A program made the translations under genes and the position numbers. Shown in pieces: positions 46,178-55,739 of a stretch of DNA of 64,000 bases. The stretch is from Evernia prunastri. Its lineage: Eukaryota; Ascomycota; Lecanoromycetes; Lecanorales; Parmeliaceae. Position 1 is the stretch's first letter. The number at the start of each line of letters is the position of its first letter. Under the pieces are notes generated by a model. The model did not search any database and was not told where the DNA came from. It was given only the letters and a program-made list of their open reading frames with translations. Location of the stretch: assembly GCA_003184365.1 (NCBI GenBank), contig NKYR01000115.1:61454-125453 (forward strand), in the 5' to 3' direction.

Positions 46178-46947
46178 TCCGGCCACTCAGCTTTGACCTC
46201 TTCTAGGTTTGGGAATTGATATCAATGATTTTCTCGGCTGTGCTAATTCACAGAAGCAGGGAAGAGACATACATAAAGACCGTCTGCAAGAAAAACAGAG
46301 GACAACGGAGTTGAAATGCTACTCTATTTGTATCAATTTTGTTTGCTCATCTACTACCCGTGTTTCCATTGATGACTGGTATCGTTAATAGAAGCTGCTC
46401 AGATTGATGACATGGCATGTCGCGAGCAACAAACAAGCTCCTAGGGTGCTTGTCAAACATTTATATGCAGGAACAAACCCAAACCACCTGTCTTGCGCCA
46501 TACCGCCGGTACTGCTTCTTCTCGATATAATCGTTTTCATCCTCGATGTTATGAATTCCCGAAGAAAATGTAGCGGGCCTTTATCTAGCGAATATCAGGA
46601 TGCCATAAACTAAAGGTAATGTTGAAGATACAACATAAAGCTCTGGTTGTTATGGTCAGAGCACTATTATTTGGTTGTATAAAATTCATTTTCTAACAAT
46701 GCTGGTACAATGGTTCAATGGCCTTGTGCCTATTTCTGTTGTGGAGGTAGCATCAGCCCTTGACTGAATGATGCCCGCCGTTAGATTGGTAAGGTAAGTC
46801 GTCACCGGCGGGCTTTCTACGCTAGCCTCGGAACCTTTTTCGCGCGCGAAACGTTTTTCGCTGGGGCAATTAGGGACCTAACTAGCGCTCCTCCCCGCAC
46901 TCTCTCTCCCCGTGCACTCTTGCTCTCACTGCACTCTCCATCCCCAG
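46178..46947. other. Intergenic; possible upstream exon of the small Cys-rich gene
   Basis: Contains the promoter of the unknown minus-strand gene. A donor-like GGTAAGTC occurs at 46793-46800 and a pyrimidine-rich stretch ending in CCCCAG at 46947, so a first exon of the next gene may lie here, but no candidate exon joins in the right phase. Confidence 0.4.
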
Positions 46948-47206
46948 GAGCAACAGCCTTCATCTTCAACGGACCACACGGAAGCTACCACCATTGGTCT
47001 CACACTCATCAACCTCAGCAGCAACAGTACGCAGAGCTTTTGGCTATGGGCCACAACAGCTGCCCCAAGTGCGGTGCGGGCATCTCAGGCGGAGGCAAGA
47101 AGTGCGGCAGCTGCGGCGCGGTAAGCTCATCCCCTTTCTCTCGGTGCCTGCGGTTCTGAAATAGAGACTGATTTGCTTGATTGTGATGCAGGTGTGCCCT
47201 CAGTAG
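46948..47206 (+). CDS. Small Cys-rich (double CxxC) protein, 5' end unresolved
   Basis: Exons 46948-47120 and 47192-47206, intron 71 nt (GTAAGC..GATGCAG). The second exon adds only VCPQ before the stop. The protein part is His/Gln-rich (HHWSHTHQPQQQQY), then carries CPKC and CGSC with a final Cys in CPQ, a zinc-ribbon-like knot of five cysteines. Small proteins with this tail are common in filamentous ascomycetes but I cannot name a function. There is no in-frame ATG before the motif except at 47045, which would leave about 25 residues, so an upstream exon is likely; the CCCCAG at 46942-46947 fits an acceptor. Confidence 0.5.
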
Positions 47207-47652
47207 GGAGACCGACGGGCAAATGCGAGGGGGGTGAAGAGGGGAAGGAATAGGATTGAAGAGGCCTGAAGAGGATACGCGGCTACGACCTGACGAACAT
47301 GATTTACGAGAAACTTTCTTTTACATCGGAGGAGTCGAGTTGAGGAGGAGACTAGGGAGATGAGTATGGGCCTGGAGAGCATTGGTTGTTGGTTGTTGGC
47401 GAGTTGGGGAGGCTCAGGAGTTTTGGCTCTGGTGCCAAGAAAACCTTGCCTTGATTGGTCATACTTTAGTACTGTTTATCAAGCAATCACCAATCATGTA
47501 AATCCCACTCCCCAGGGTTCCCTTCCCCACCAGGTGCAAAGACTTGAAGGGGGTGGGGTGAAGATACATAAACCCCGCCCCCCTCACCCAAACAAATACG
47601 CAAACAATTAAGCGAACAAACAAGCACCACCGCCACCACCACCACAGCCACC
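47207..47652. other. Upstream region of the MDR oxidoreductase
   Basis: 446 bp with no gene. A TATA-like ATACATAAACC sits near 47567, followed by an A/C-rich leader with CCACCG repeats. The start context GCCACCATG is close to an ideal fungal one. Confidence 0.5.
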
Positions 47653-48633
47653 ATGTCCAAAACCATGCGCGCAGCCGTCATGCACGCCCCTGGGGGCCCC
47701 GACGTCCTCCGCCTCGAGCACATCCCCATCCCGACCCCGACCCCCGGCCGCGTCCTCATCCGCGTCAAAGCCTGCGGCCTGAACCGCTCCGAGCTCTTCA
47801 CGCGCCAGGGCCACTCCCCCGGCGTGCGCTTCCCCCGCGTCCTCGGCATCGAAGCCTGCGGGCTCGTCGAGGCGTGCCCCGGCGGCGAGTTCACACCCGG
47901 CCAGACCGTCGCGACGGCCATGGGGGGGCTGGGGCGCGTTTTCGACGGCGGCTACGCCGAGTACACGTGCCCGCCCGTGGGCAACGTCGTCGCGGTAAGG
48001 ACGGAGCTGGACTGGGCGGTGCTGGGGGCCGTGCCGGAGATGCTGCAGACGGCGTGGGGGAGTTTGTTCACGGCGTTGAGGCTGGAGAAGGGGGAGAGGT
48101 TGTTGGTGAGGGGGGCAACGAGCAGTGTGGGGTTGGCGGCGGCGGCGATTGCGAAGAATCATGGGGCTGAGGTCGCGGGGACGACGAGGAAGGCGGGGAG
48201 GGAGGAATTGCTCAAGGGGAGTGGGTGCGATCATGTCATTGTTGATAACGGCAAGGTGAAGGACGAGGTGAGGAAGATTTGGCCCGATGGCGCGGACAAG
48301 GTGCTCGAGCTTGTCGGTACGACTTCTCTCGTCGACTCGTTGTCTTGCGTGGCTCGGGGCGGCATCTGCTGCATGACGGGCATGGTGTCTGGGCAGTGGT
48401 CGATCCCGGACTTCGAGGTGATGGCTTCGGTGCCGACGGCGGTGTGCTTGACAACGTATGCGGGGAGCGAAAAGGATTTTGTGAACACGCCCTTGGAGGA
48501 GATGGCGCAGCAGATCAAGAAGGGGACATTGAAGGTCACGGTTGGGAAGACGTTCCCACTGGAGGAGATTGCGGAGGCGCATCGGACGATGGAGGAGAAC
48601 AGAGCTGGTGGGAAGATAGTCTTGCTCATGTAG
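47653..48633 (+). CDS. Zinc-free MDR oxidoreductase (quinone oxidoreductase-like)
   Basis: NAD(P)H-dependent medium-chain reductase, probably cytosolic, reducing quinones or activated alkenes. Single exon, 326 residues, normal for the quinone-oxidoreductase branch. The N-terminal GroES-like half has PDVLRLEHIPIPTP and VKACGLNRSELFTRQG; the Rossmann half has VRGATSSVGLAAAAIAKNHG near 150-175 and GRICC-like GGICCMTG. The structural zinc cysteines of alcohol dehydrogenases are absent, as expected. Codon use is odd: the first 450 bp are extremely C/G-rich in third positions, far above the neighbours, and a long antisense frame results. The enzyme could derive from a bacterial gene or simply be highly expressed; I cannot decide. 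It converges on the PL20 lyase gene with 115 bp between stops. Confidence 0.88.
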   Translation: MSKTMRAAVMHAPGGPDVLRLEHIPIPTPTPGRVLIRVKACGLNRSELFTRQGHSPGVRFPRVLGIEACGLVEACPGGEFTPGQTVATAMGGLGRVFDGGYAEYTCPPVGNVVAVRTELDWAVLGAVPEMLQTAWGSLFTALRLEKGERLLVRGATSSVGLAAAAIAKNHGAEVAGTTRKAGREELLKGSGCDHVIVDNGKVKDEVRKIWPDGADKVLELVGTTSLVDSLSCVARGGICCMTGMVSGQWSIPDFEVMASVPTAVCLTTYAGSEKDFVNTPLEEMAQQIKKGTLKVTVGKTFPLEEIAEAHRTMEENRAGGKIVLLM

Positions 48634-48748
48634 GATTGGCCTCAGACATGATGTGGGAGCTGGGGCCATGGAGACACAGTGTGGCTTACACAAACACAAG
48701 CCTGTTTGAAGATAATCATACGAGGTCTCTTGATCCCCAGGATCACCT

Positions 48749-49598
48749 TCAGACCCTACTCTTACTCCCCAGTCCACTGTACTCAGCGACTTCGGCCAAA
48801 CTCGCATCACTGACCTGCACGCCATAAACATAGCTATCAAAGACATTGCTATGTCCCTCCGGGTCATGATCTCCCCTCTCCCCCCTATAGATCCCAAATT
48901 TTGTATAGCATTTCCCCGTCCACAGTGTCAAACCATCTTTCTCTAGCACCTGTGTACCATCAAACCATGCCTCCAGCTTACTATTACCACCAGACATTGT
49001 GTCCCAGGCTAATGCAATATTGTGCGTGTTGTTGGTCGAGAAATCGGAGCTATCGCTCCAAAGATTCGTACCCTTCTCACCAGGAGGATTGTAGCTAATG
49101 GAAATGCGAGTGGGAAGGGTTTCGCTGAAAGCTATACTGAAGGGGACGTCTTGATATGTGGAGGCATCTGTGTCACCAAGGTCATCCTTCCTATGACAAA
49201 GTCGTCAGCACCACCACATCTTCACCGAACGAATGACAGCGTGATCGCCAGTCCCACCACTGAAAGAGAGCCAAATGCTCGTGTACATTCCCCAATCTGA
49301 ATTCGTATCCCACATAGTAATGTTTATTCTCCGCATATGCCCCGGCTCCCTTTACTTCTGCTCGGCGGAACGTAGGGTCTCGATGATAGTGGAGTGCGGG
49401 CTTGCCGTCTGGGTCGTTGCCAGTCTTGATGTAGATGGAAGAATTGCCAGGGCAGGCGATGTGGTCGCCGTGGAAGCTACCTTCGAGCTGGCATTCGCCG
49501 AGGGTCGAGATGGGAGAGGGGGCAGAGTAATTGATTAGGAGGGTGGAGGTTGAGAGGCGAAAGAGTGTCGAGAGGACTATCGCAGCGGAGAGAAGCAT
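48749..49598 (-). CDS. Secreted polysaccharide lyase, family PL20 (glucuronan lyase-like)
   Basis: Cleaves beta-1,4-polyglucuronate by beta-elimination outside the cell; the founding member is the Trichoderma glucuronan lyase. Model (minus strand): exon 1 49258-49598, intron 49191-49257 (67 nt), exon 2 48749-49190; 260 residues, the usual length. Residues 1-18 (MLLSAAIVLSTLFRLSTS) form a signal peptide. The jelly-roll core shows YYVGYEFRLGNVHEHLALFQW, interrupted by the intron and continued by KDD, then ISISYNPPG, NTHNIALAWDTMSGG and GIYRGERGDH. The latter resembles the KxGIYRGE motif of the PL20/PL7-like fold. The gene is monocistronic with its own promoter upstream of 49598. Substrate is inferred from family only. 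Confidence 0.85.
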
Positions 49599-50199
49599 AG
49601 TGAAGGTTTTTGGAAATGTGGATCAGGCTGAGAAAGTTCGAACAGCAGGACGATTAGAATATACGAGAAAGAGGAGCTTTGGGTCGAGAGACAGCGGAAA
49701 TTTGGAGGACTTTATGAGAGAACATCTTTGCCGCAAATAAAGTAGGCTGAGCCTCATTAATGCACTGTCATCTGCGTGAGTGAGTAATTGTCCGGAGCCC
49801 ACGCCCTAAAGGTCTACTCAGATATGCCCGACTGAGGTGGATGTAACAAATAATTGGAGGGGAGGGCGACATGCTTGGATGGCGGCGTGATAGGCTGCTT
49901 TCCGCCATTTGGACTGTGCCTCATGTTTCTGCCTCTTGAATTGGTTCCAAATCACTGCTGACAGCTGTCATTGTGCGCCTTGTCATGATTTTGGGTGTGA
50001 CGCAGGATGGAGGAGGTTACGGTGGGAGAAAAAATAGTACCTTTTCAGGGGTCCAAAGTAGGTACTTCTATTCGATGCCAAGACTACTGCCAGCAACGGT
50101 TAGCGAAGTCCATCAGTCTCCATGTATGCAATAATTAAGCACGTCTTTGGTTCTATCGCGTCTGTCTCTAAGCAAATTCAAGCACCAGTTTCTTCTATG
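49599..50199. other. Intergenic
   Basis: 601 bp between the start of the lyase and the end of the DUF89 gene. No gene or repeat recognised. Confidence 0.6.
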
Positions 50200-51833
50200 T
50201 CAGGCCTTGCCGTTACAGAACTGCACGACAGCCCATTTTCCAGACCAGGCCCACTTCCTAGCTCCACCGTCACCACCACCCCCCTCCATGCCCTTCAGCC
50301 TTTCATCAGTGCCGTCGGGCAGCCCAACCACAGTGTCAGCTTTGCATGTACGAAGCGCCAGCGTACAGATATTTGATGCAAGTCCCATTGGCCCAATAGC
50401 TGTGGCGAACGGCGTTGTTGGCTCCCACATTGCCTACTCCCAGTCAGCGGGGCCATACACACAACAAGCGGTAGCAGAACACCAACATCAGCTGTCAACT
50501 TTCGGTAATTGAGATCGCCCTTGAAGATGACCAGCTCCGAATCCTTCAGATCCTCGTAAAGTCTAGGCTCAGCTTGCGGTAGGTGCCAATAGCTATGCGC
50601 AGACGTCCAAAAGAGATTTGGCCGAACAACTATCTGACCCTCAGCGTGGCAGCTAGCCCAATGCTCAAACAAGGAGGAGAGATCTGATGCTTCTTTCTCA
50701 GACAGAGGTTCTGGGACCAGATCAGAACGTTCGCCAGGCGTAGAGAAGAATGCTTGAGGATTTGCGAGAGCGATCAGGATCGCTGCGAAGTCCCCTGGGA
50801 TGACATCCGAAACGAACCACGGAATTGCTTTGGGATGGAGAGTGACTTGTGTAGCTAAGCCAGACGCAAGAAGATAGCCAGCGAGGATAAGATCGACGAA
50901 AAGCTCGAAACCGGCGTTGTCGAGTACGATGTCCACCCGCCTGTCCTTCTTGCCTGTCTTCTGCGCTTCCTTGAGAACCTTGTACGCAGCTGGTAGATCA
51001 TTTACGAGTATGTTTTTTTCGGCCTTCTTCCTTGCATCGGCACCTTGCAGCTTTTGGATATCCTCGTAGGTCAAAGAGGTCAACAGGGAAAGGTCTGTAG
51101 CGTTTCCCCATAAACAAATCTCGCACATCTCCGTGAACAAGATCCACTCGGCTTCATCCAACTCTTCCGGGCCATTTGTAGACTTTGCACCCGTCCCTAA
51201 TTGCGACACCAGCTCCTTGTATTTGGCCGCTAATTCAAGAACTGCTGATCGGGACGATCGAAAGGTAGACATCTTCTGGCGGGAAAAGACATCGTAAGTC
51301 TTCCAGTGGTCTGAAACGGAGAAGAAAGTGTGCACACGTCTAACTTGTGCTGATCAGCTTGGGAGAGTCACGAGAATCCCGCCCGTCATACCGGTAGAGA
51401 TAGCATTCTGCAAAAAGCCAGGGCACGCTGAACCATTTCGGACTCCCCAATGCTTCTAGCTCCTTGTTGTACTTTATTATGTCTGGCTTCCCGTCATCGA
51501 CTAGCGGTCTGCAACGGTTAACCAAATGTAGGCGGCTGTTGTAGAGGACTTTTCGTACGTTAATTGCCTGTCATGTTGTAGCTCGTACTTCAACTTTGCC
51601 AGAGCCTCGACTATTTTCTTGCCCTCCTCTCGTTTGGGTTCGTCATCGCTAGATACAATGGCACGGTGAACGTCATCGATCGCTCCTGTCTTGCGCGGTC
51701 AGTTCGGTTCAACCTTTTCTGTAACGATACTCACCACGATGACTGGCCAACGGTCTCGAGCAGAAATGAAAGCGAACGATGTTCTGTTGGAGGTTACGTA
51801 TGGAGCTATAGGTATCTGAACTTTGGATCCCAT
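50200..51833 (-). CDS. DUF89/ARMT1-family damage-control phosphatase
   Basis: Metal-dependent phosphatase of the ARMT1 subfamily (yeast YMR027W/Hrt2, human ARMT1) acting on sugar phosphates such as fructose-1-phosphate; a carboxyl methyltransferase role has also been proposed for the human protein. Model (minus strand), five exons: 51735-51833, 51559-51689, 51392-51508, 50487-51339, 50200-50433; introns 45, 50, 52 and 53 nt; 477 residues. Subfamily marks are VTGAIDDVHRAI, KLKYELQHDR, WFSVPWLFAECYLYRR, the metal-site DNAGFELFVDL (Asp256-Asn257), and KGDLNYRKLTADAMWEPTTPF (from Lys389), which is restored only by removing the intron at 50434-50486. All expected motifs are present, so the enzyme should be active. 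Confidence 0.92.
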
Positions 51834-52868
51834 GTTGGCGGTAGCTTCTTCTCGTAGATGAGCTACTTTAGGTAAAAAGTAACACTTTTCGATGAACCCC
51901 AAATGTCACTAGCCCAAGCCAGACTAGAGGCTCTCGAGCCTTGGCAAAATGAAGTTTTCTACATTATCAAGGTTTATAGAGATAAAATGTATGGTAATAT
52001 ATAGTAGTAGATTTGTGTGAGTTCGATCTTTCTTATTTGTTTGGGTTATTTATCTATCAGCAGTTGATCTGAGGTCGAATTAATTTAACAAGCCCACGAC
52101 CGATAATTCTTGCAATCATCCTAGTCTTTGCCCGTGCGCCATTTCGGTATTACTGTTCACTTTATCCAGCATACCACAGCCATTCTGCAAGGAATGTTCC
52201 CCTCCCGATATCTAGTTTCATGCCTCAGGTCAAATCACTGGGCTTGTGAAAGGGCAATCATTGTCTCCAACTCCAGTCCACTCAAATAATTGAAGTCATG
52301 AGCGAAAAATGCTCAGGAGTGTGGCCTTGAACTGAAGTCCCAATCACTGGCAAGTACTAGATAACTTGAGGGCCCCTTGAATGCCAGCGAGCAGAGGAAA
52401 TCCTCCAAGGATGTATCATATCTCTCGGAGTGTCGGATCAAAGAGGGGTTGTGGGAGGCTTTCTGACCAAGTAATTATGTCTGTAGGGAGAAGGCCGAAA
52501 TGCTGGTCTTATAATTGCGGACGCAGTATGTACAACGTACAAATTTGTGTTGATCATGAAATTGGCGTAACAAAACAAGTACACGGCGCATCTTTCACAT
52601 GTACAGGTTGTTAAACAGAGCACCTTGGCAAGCCTCTTTGTGCAGAGGGTGAATGTATCACGTGATGGCGTGTTTTTGTGGCGCAGTTGGCTTCTGGCTT
52701 CCCAGCCACGTCGGATGACAACTCGAACAATCAGCACTTCAAAGAACAACACCTTCAACAATGAAGAGACAGGGAATACTTCTGTCTGATATCAACACTG
52801 ATTGTTTGAATAAAATCGTAAAGTGAGATCGAATTTGAATCCTTATCGCTAATCTCTAGGTTTCGAAC
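51834..52868. promoter_or_regulatory. Divergent upstream region of DUF89 and MUG113-like genes
   Basis: 1,035 bp lie between two diverging start codons. The central part is A/T-rich (AATATATAGTAGTAG near 51995). No gene is supported. Confidence 0.4.
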
Positions 52869-54314
52869 ATGCCATTCATCCCCCACACCCCAGAATCCCT
52901 ACTTCAACGATCTGACAGCAAGGACCCCGGAACAACATGCAAAGGCATCACTTCTGCTGGCAGACCTTGCAGACGTCCTCTTGGAGCTACTCCACAATCG
53001 TCCCCAACGACTAATCGAAAGTCAAAGAGTGGAGTAATAGCGGTACTGCAACCAAGCGATGAGGATCATGAAGGTGCTGCAGCATATTTCTGCTTTCAAC
53101 ACAAAGACCAAGCGTTCTCACTGGCGAGTGGTGATCAAGATGGTAGAGAAGCAGACATAGTCCCGGTACAACCGCGCACGAGTATCGATACATTACTGGA
53201 CCGAACGGGGGTGCTGGACATTGAAGACGACGAGACGCCATCAAAAAGCCAACATCGGAGAGGTCATGTTAGACCAGCAAGAAAGGAGACACTGCCGAAG
53301 AAGTGGCAGGATGTAGATGGTCCCCTGATTGCAATATCGGGAGACACAAAGAGACCCGCCGGGAGAGGTACACAAAGACACCAAGCAAGAGGACGGTCAA
53401 GCTTGTCGTTTTCGCTGTTCTGCTGCACCAGCTCGCCAGACCCAGATCACACGCCTCCTCCGCGCGTCCAAGACTACTCCGAAAAACCTGCGCGTCATCA
53501 TGCGAGCGCCAAACTGCCTTCGTCCATGCAGCAAGTCGAGAGACCAGCGTACTCAAGACCCGCAAACTCGCGCTTACCCGTTGGACAGGAATCGGGTAGT
53601 CCAAGGCCGTCACGTGTAAACCAAGGAACTATTCCCGCCTTGAGCAGACCGCCTGCTCAACAACATCGCTCGTCTCACACCCAAAACCTTCTGTCACTGA
53701 TGCCCACGACTCTATCGCCGCAAACGACCTCTCTTCTACTCGCCGAGCTCGCAAAACCTGTCTCACCACATGACGAAGAAGGCTATATTTACATGTTCTG
53801 GCTCACCAATGATGCCCTCAGCGTTCCTGACTCGCAAGCTGCTTCTTCGCTACTCTATGACGGCGCAGCAAGCACCCTTAATGCACGTCGGAAAAGTGAT
53901 GTCCTAGCTCAAGCCTCAAAGAACAACGCCTCTTCTAAGCCAGAAACAATGCTTTTAAAAATTGGCCGAGCCTCCAACGTCCAACGTCGCATGAATGAAT
54001 GGAACCGTCAATGTGGTTACAACCTCTCCCTCATCCGCTTTTACCCTTACGTTCCAAGCTCTCCGCTACTATCTAGGCAGAGTTTTTCTTCTGCGCCTGC
54101 ATCGCCCTCTACACCCTCTAAGGTACCGCACGCCCACAGGGTCGAGAGACTCATTCATCTTGAACTTGCGGAACGGAGGGTGAAGCGCGATTGTGAGAGC
54201 TGTGGTAAGGAGCACAGGGAATGGTTTGAGGTGGAGAGCGGTAGAAATGGGCTAAGGGGGGTGGATGAGGTTATTAGGCGGTGGACTGAGTGGGGAAGGC
54301 GAGCAGGTGGTTAA
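52869..54314 (+). CDS. T5orf172-domain protein, MUG113-like
   Basis: Single-exon 481-residue protein of the fungal family that includes fission yeast Mug113 (meiotically up-regulated). The C-terminal T5orf172 domain belongs to the GIY-YIG nuclease superfamily: GYIYMFWL at about 306-313, LLKIGRASNVQRRMNEWNRQCG near 362-383 with the catalytic-type Arg367, then VERLIHLELAERR and a CESCGKEHREWFEV zinc-like segment near 440-458. The N-terminus has Cys pairs (TTCKGITSAGRPCRRPL and YFCFQHKD) that probably bind zinc, joined by a long basic disordered linker. DNA binding or cleavage is inferred from family. Intronless here. It diverges from the DUF89 gene. Confidence 0.82.
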   Translation: MPFIPHTPESLLQRSDSKDPGTTCKGITSAGRPCRRPLGATPQSSPTTNRKSKSGVIAVLQPSDEDHEGAAAYFCFQHKDQAFSLASGDQDGREADIVPVQPRTSIDTLLDRTGVLDIEDDETPSKSQHRRGHVRPARKETLPKKWQDVDGPLIAISGDTKRPAGRGTQRHQARGRSSLSFSLFCCTSSPDPDHTPPPRVQDYSEKPARHHASAKLPSSMQQVERPAYSRPANSRLPVGQESGSPRPSRVNQGTIPALSRPPAQQHRSSHTQNLLSLMPTTLSPQTTSLLLAELAKPVSPHDEEGYIYMFWLTNDALSVPDSQAASSLLYDGAASTLNARRKSDVLAQASKNNASSKPETMLLKIGRASNVQRRMNEWNRQCGYNLSLIRFYPYVPSSPLLSRQSFSSAPASPSTPSKVPHAHRVERLIHLELAERRVKRDCESCGKEHREWFEVESGRNGLRGVDEVIRRWTEWGRRAGG

Positions 54315-54631
54315 GCGTTCACGGTGGGTTGGTGTTAGCGACGAATTAGATGACCTTGATGGACAAAATTTACGAAGTGTGCGATTTACTATTGATGCTT
54401 GATTGGCGATCGGTGTATTGTCATAACGATATCTGATGTATGAAGACATGATCATTAGAAAAATAGTGTTTCCGCGAATGGTTGTTGACAATGCCGCATC
54501 GTCGCTCTCTGTAGGGCTTCAAATCATATGAAGCTGTCTGCAAAAGCAGCCAGTAATGCGTGTGGGTATCTTCCGTCAATGCAGAACTCCACGCTTAGCC
54601 ATGCATATAACGCCCGCACATTTTCTAGACC
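54315..54631. other. Convergent intergenic region
   Basis: 317 bp between the stop of the MUG113-like gene and the stop of DCP1. A/T-rich centre, no gene; presumably both terminators. Confidence 0.6.
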
Positions 54632-55255
54632 TTAACCTCTAGGCGGATTGAGCAGCGCCATCAGATCCGGACCACTTGGAGCTCTGGCACTTGGCTGCTG
54701 CTGAGGGTATCCATTCGATTGCCGGTCGACGACTCCAGTTCCAATTCCTTGCTCAGCTGTCTCCGCACACTCGACAATACATCGCCCACAAGCCTCCCTC
54801 ACACCCTTCGTACTGCCCTGTTCCTCCTCAAAGATCCAGAGACCATACACCTTCTGCTCATCTGCATTCCCATTTCCCAGATTATCTGCACCGTTCCCTT
54901 GCACGATGATGTACTCGCCCGACACATCGACGTCCTCTGCACTCTTCAGGCGTAGGATGAAGTTGTCCAAACCGCGGCGGTTCAGCACCACAACCGCATG
55001 TCCTTCATCCCGCAGCTCTACAACGAATAGTGTACCCTCAATGCCGGCCTTCTCCCATGCTTGGGTCGTGGTGCTGAATGTGTAAATCACGGCGTAGGGT
55101 GCCACGTAATCTATGGAGACGGTGGAGGGCAGGTGACGCTGGAGGACGGAGAGATTGAGGACGTCATTTGTGATGGCGGGATTTGCCGGTGCGGAGTACT
55201 CGAGTTCGTTATCCGAGGGTTGTGGATGGTGGGATGCATAGACTGTAGTTGCCAT
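54632..55255 (-). CDS. DCP1: mRNA-decapping enzyme subunit Dcp1
   Basis: Activating subunit of the Dcp1-Dcp2 decapping enzyme in cytoplasmic P-bodies. Single exon, 207 residues. The EVH1-like fold is clear: LNLSVLQRHLPSTVSIDY, then APYAVIYTF, QAWEKAGIEGTLFVVEL near 58-75, VVVLNRRGLDNFILRLKS, and YGLWIFEE near 135-142. The C-terminus is Gln/Pro-rich and ends SGPDLMALLNPPRG, a motif typical of filamentous ascomycetes. ATG 55255 (MATTVYASHHP) is chosen although the frame is open for another 75 codons upstream; that part is Pro/Ser-rich without family resemblance and overlaps the promoter shared with the 5-phosphatase gene. Confidence 0.92.
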   Translation of the reverse strand: MATTVYASHHPQPSDNELEYSAPANPAITNDVLNLSVLQRHLPSTVSIDYVAPYAVIYTFSTTTQAWEKAGIEGTLFVVELRDEGHAVVVLNRRGLDNFILRLKSAEDVDVSGEYIIVQGNGADNLGNGNADEQKVYGLWIFEEEQGSTKGVREACGRCIVECAETAEQGIGTGVVDRQSNGYPQQQPSARAPSGPDLMALLNPPRG

Positions 55256-55739
55256 GATGATGGAAGAATGCGAATAAGCGAGGTCTGGTGACGATGGTTG
55301 AATGTGACAAGCAGAGGGATGCATGGGGGTGGTGTAAGCGTGGGGGTCACGATTGAAGGTCCCGAGCGCTGGTGTGCGCCTGGAGATAGCTGGATAAGCC
55401 CTAAGAATCTCCGAGGAATCCCTGGAAGCCTCGCAGCTCGCCCCTGGAACGATCCCTGAGCCGGCGGGCCATGGGCCCATAGCCCATGGCTAGCGCAGCC
55501 GAGAACTAGCAGTGACGATCTCGTCCAGAACTTTGCAGTCCACTCCTCCATGGCGGCACGGTCTCCAGAGCGTGATACATATTCACCGAGATCGAAGGCC
55601 GACTTAATAGAGCTTATATCACTATCTACGTCCTCCGATTCTGCAGGAATTGGTTGACCGCGTTGCCCCAAGTGCCAGAAAGCAAACCCTGGAAGTTACA
55701 CAAACTTATTAAGAAGAGAGCGTGACACCATTTCTCACG
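55256..55739. promoter_or_regulatory. Divergent promoter DCP1 / inositol 5-phosphatase
   Basis: 484 bp between start codons. A minus-strand frame at 55487-55671 has a helical, acidic start (ESEDVDSDISSIKSAFDLGEY) that looks protein-like, so a small extra gene or an upstream DCP1 exon is possible but not supported by a clear splice pair. Confidence 0.4.

Noticed and set aside
47608..48897. Antisense open frame of 429 codons over the MDR gene
   Set aside because: It mirrors the GC-rich codons of the sense gene, has no domain, and its Arg/His-rich composition is that of a shadow frame.
47653..49598. Oxidoreductase plus secreted lyase as a catabolic cluster
   Set aside because: Only two genes, converging, with no transporter or regulator nearby; codon use also differs.
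55487..55671. Small minus-strand gene between DCP1 and the 5-phosphatase
   Set aside because: Protein-like for about 50 codons but lacks an ATG and a splice pair; left inside the promoter entry.
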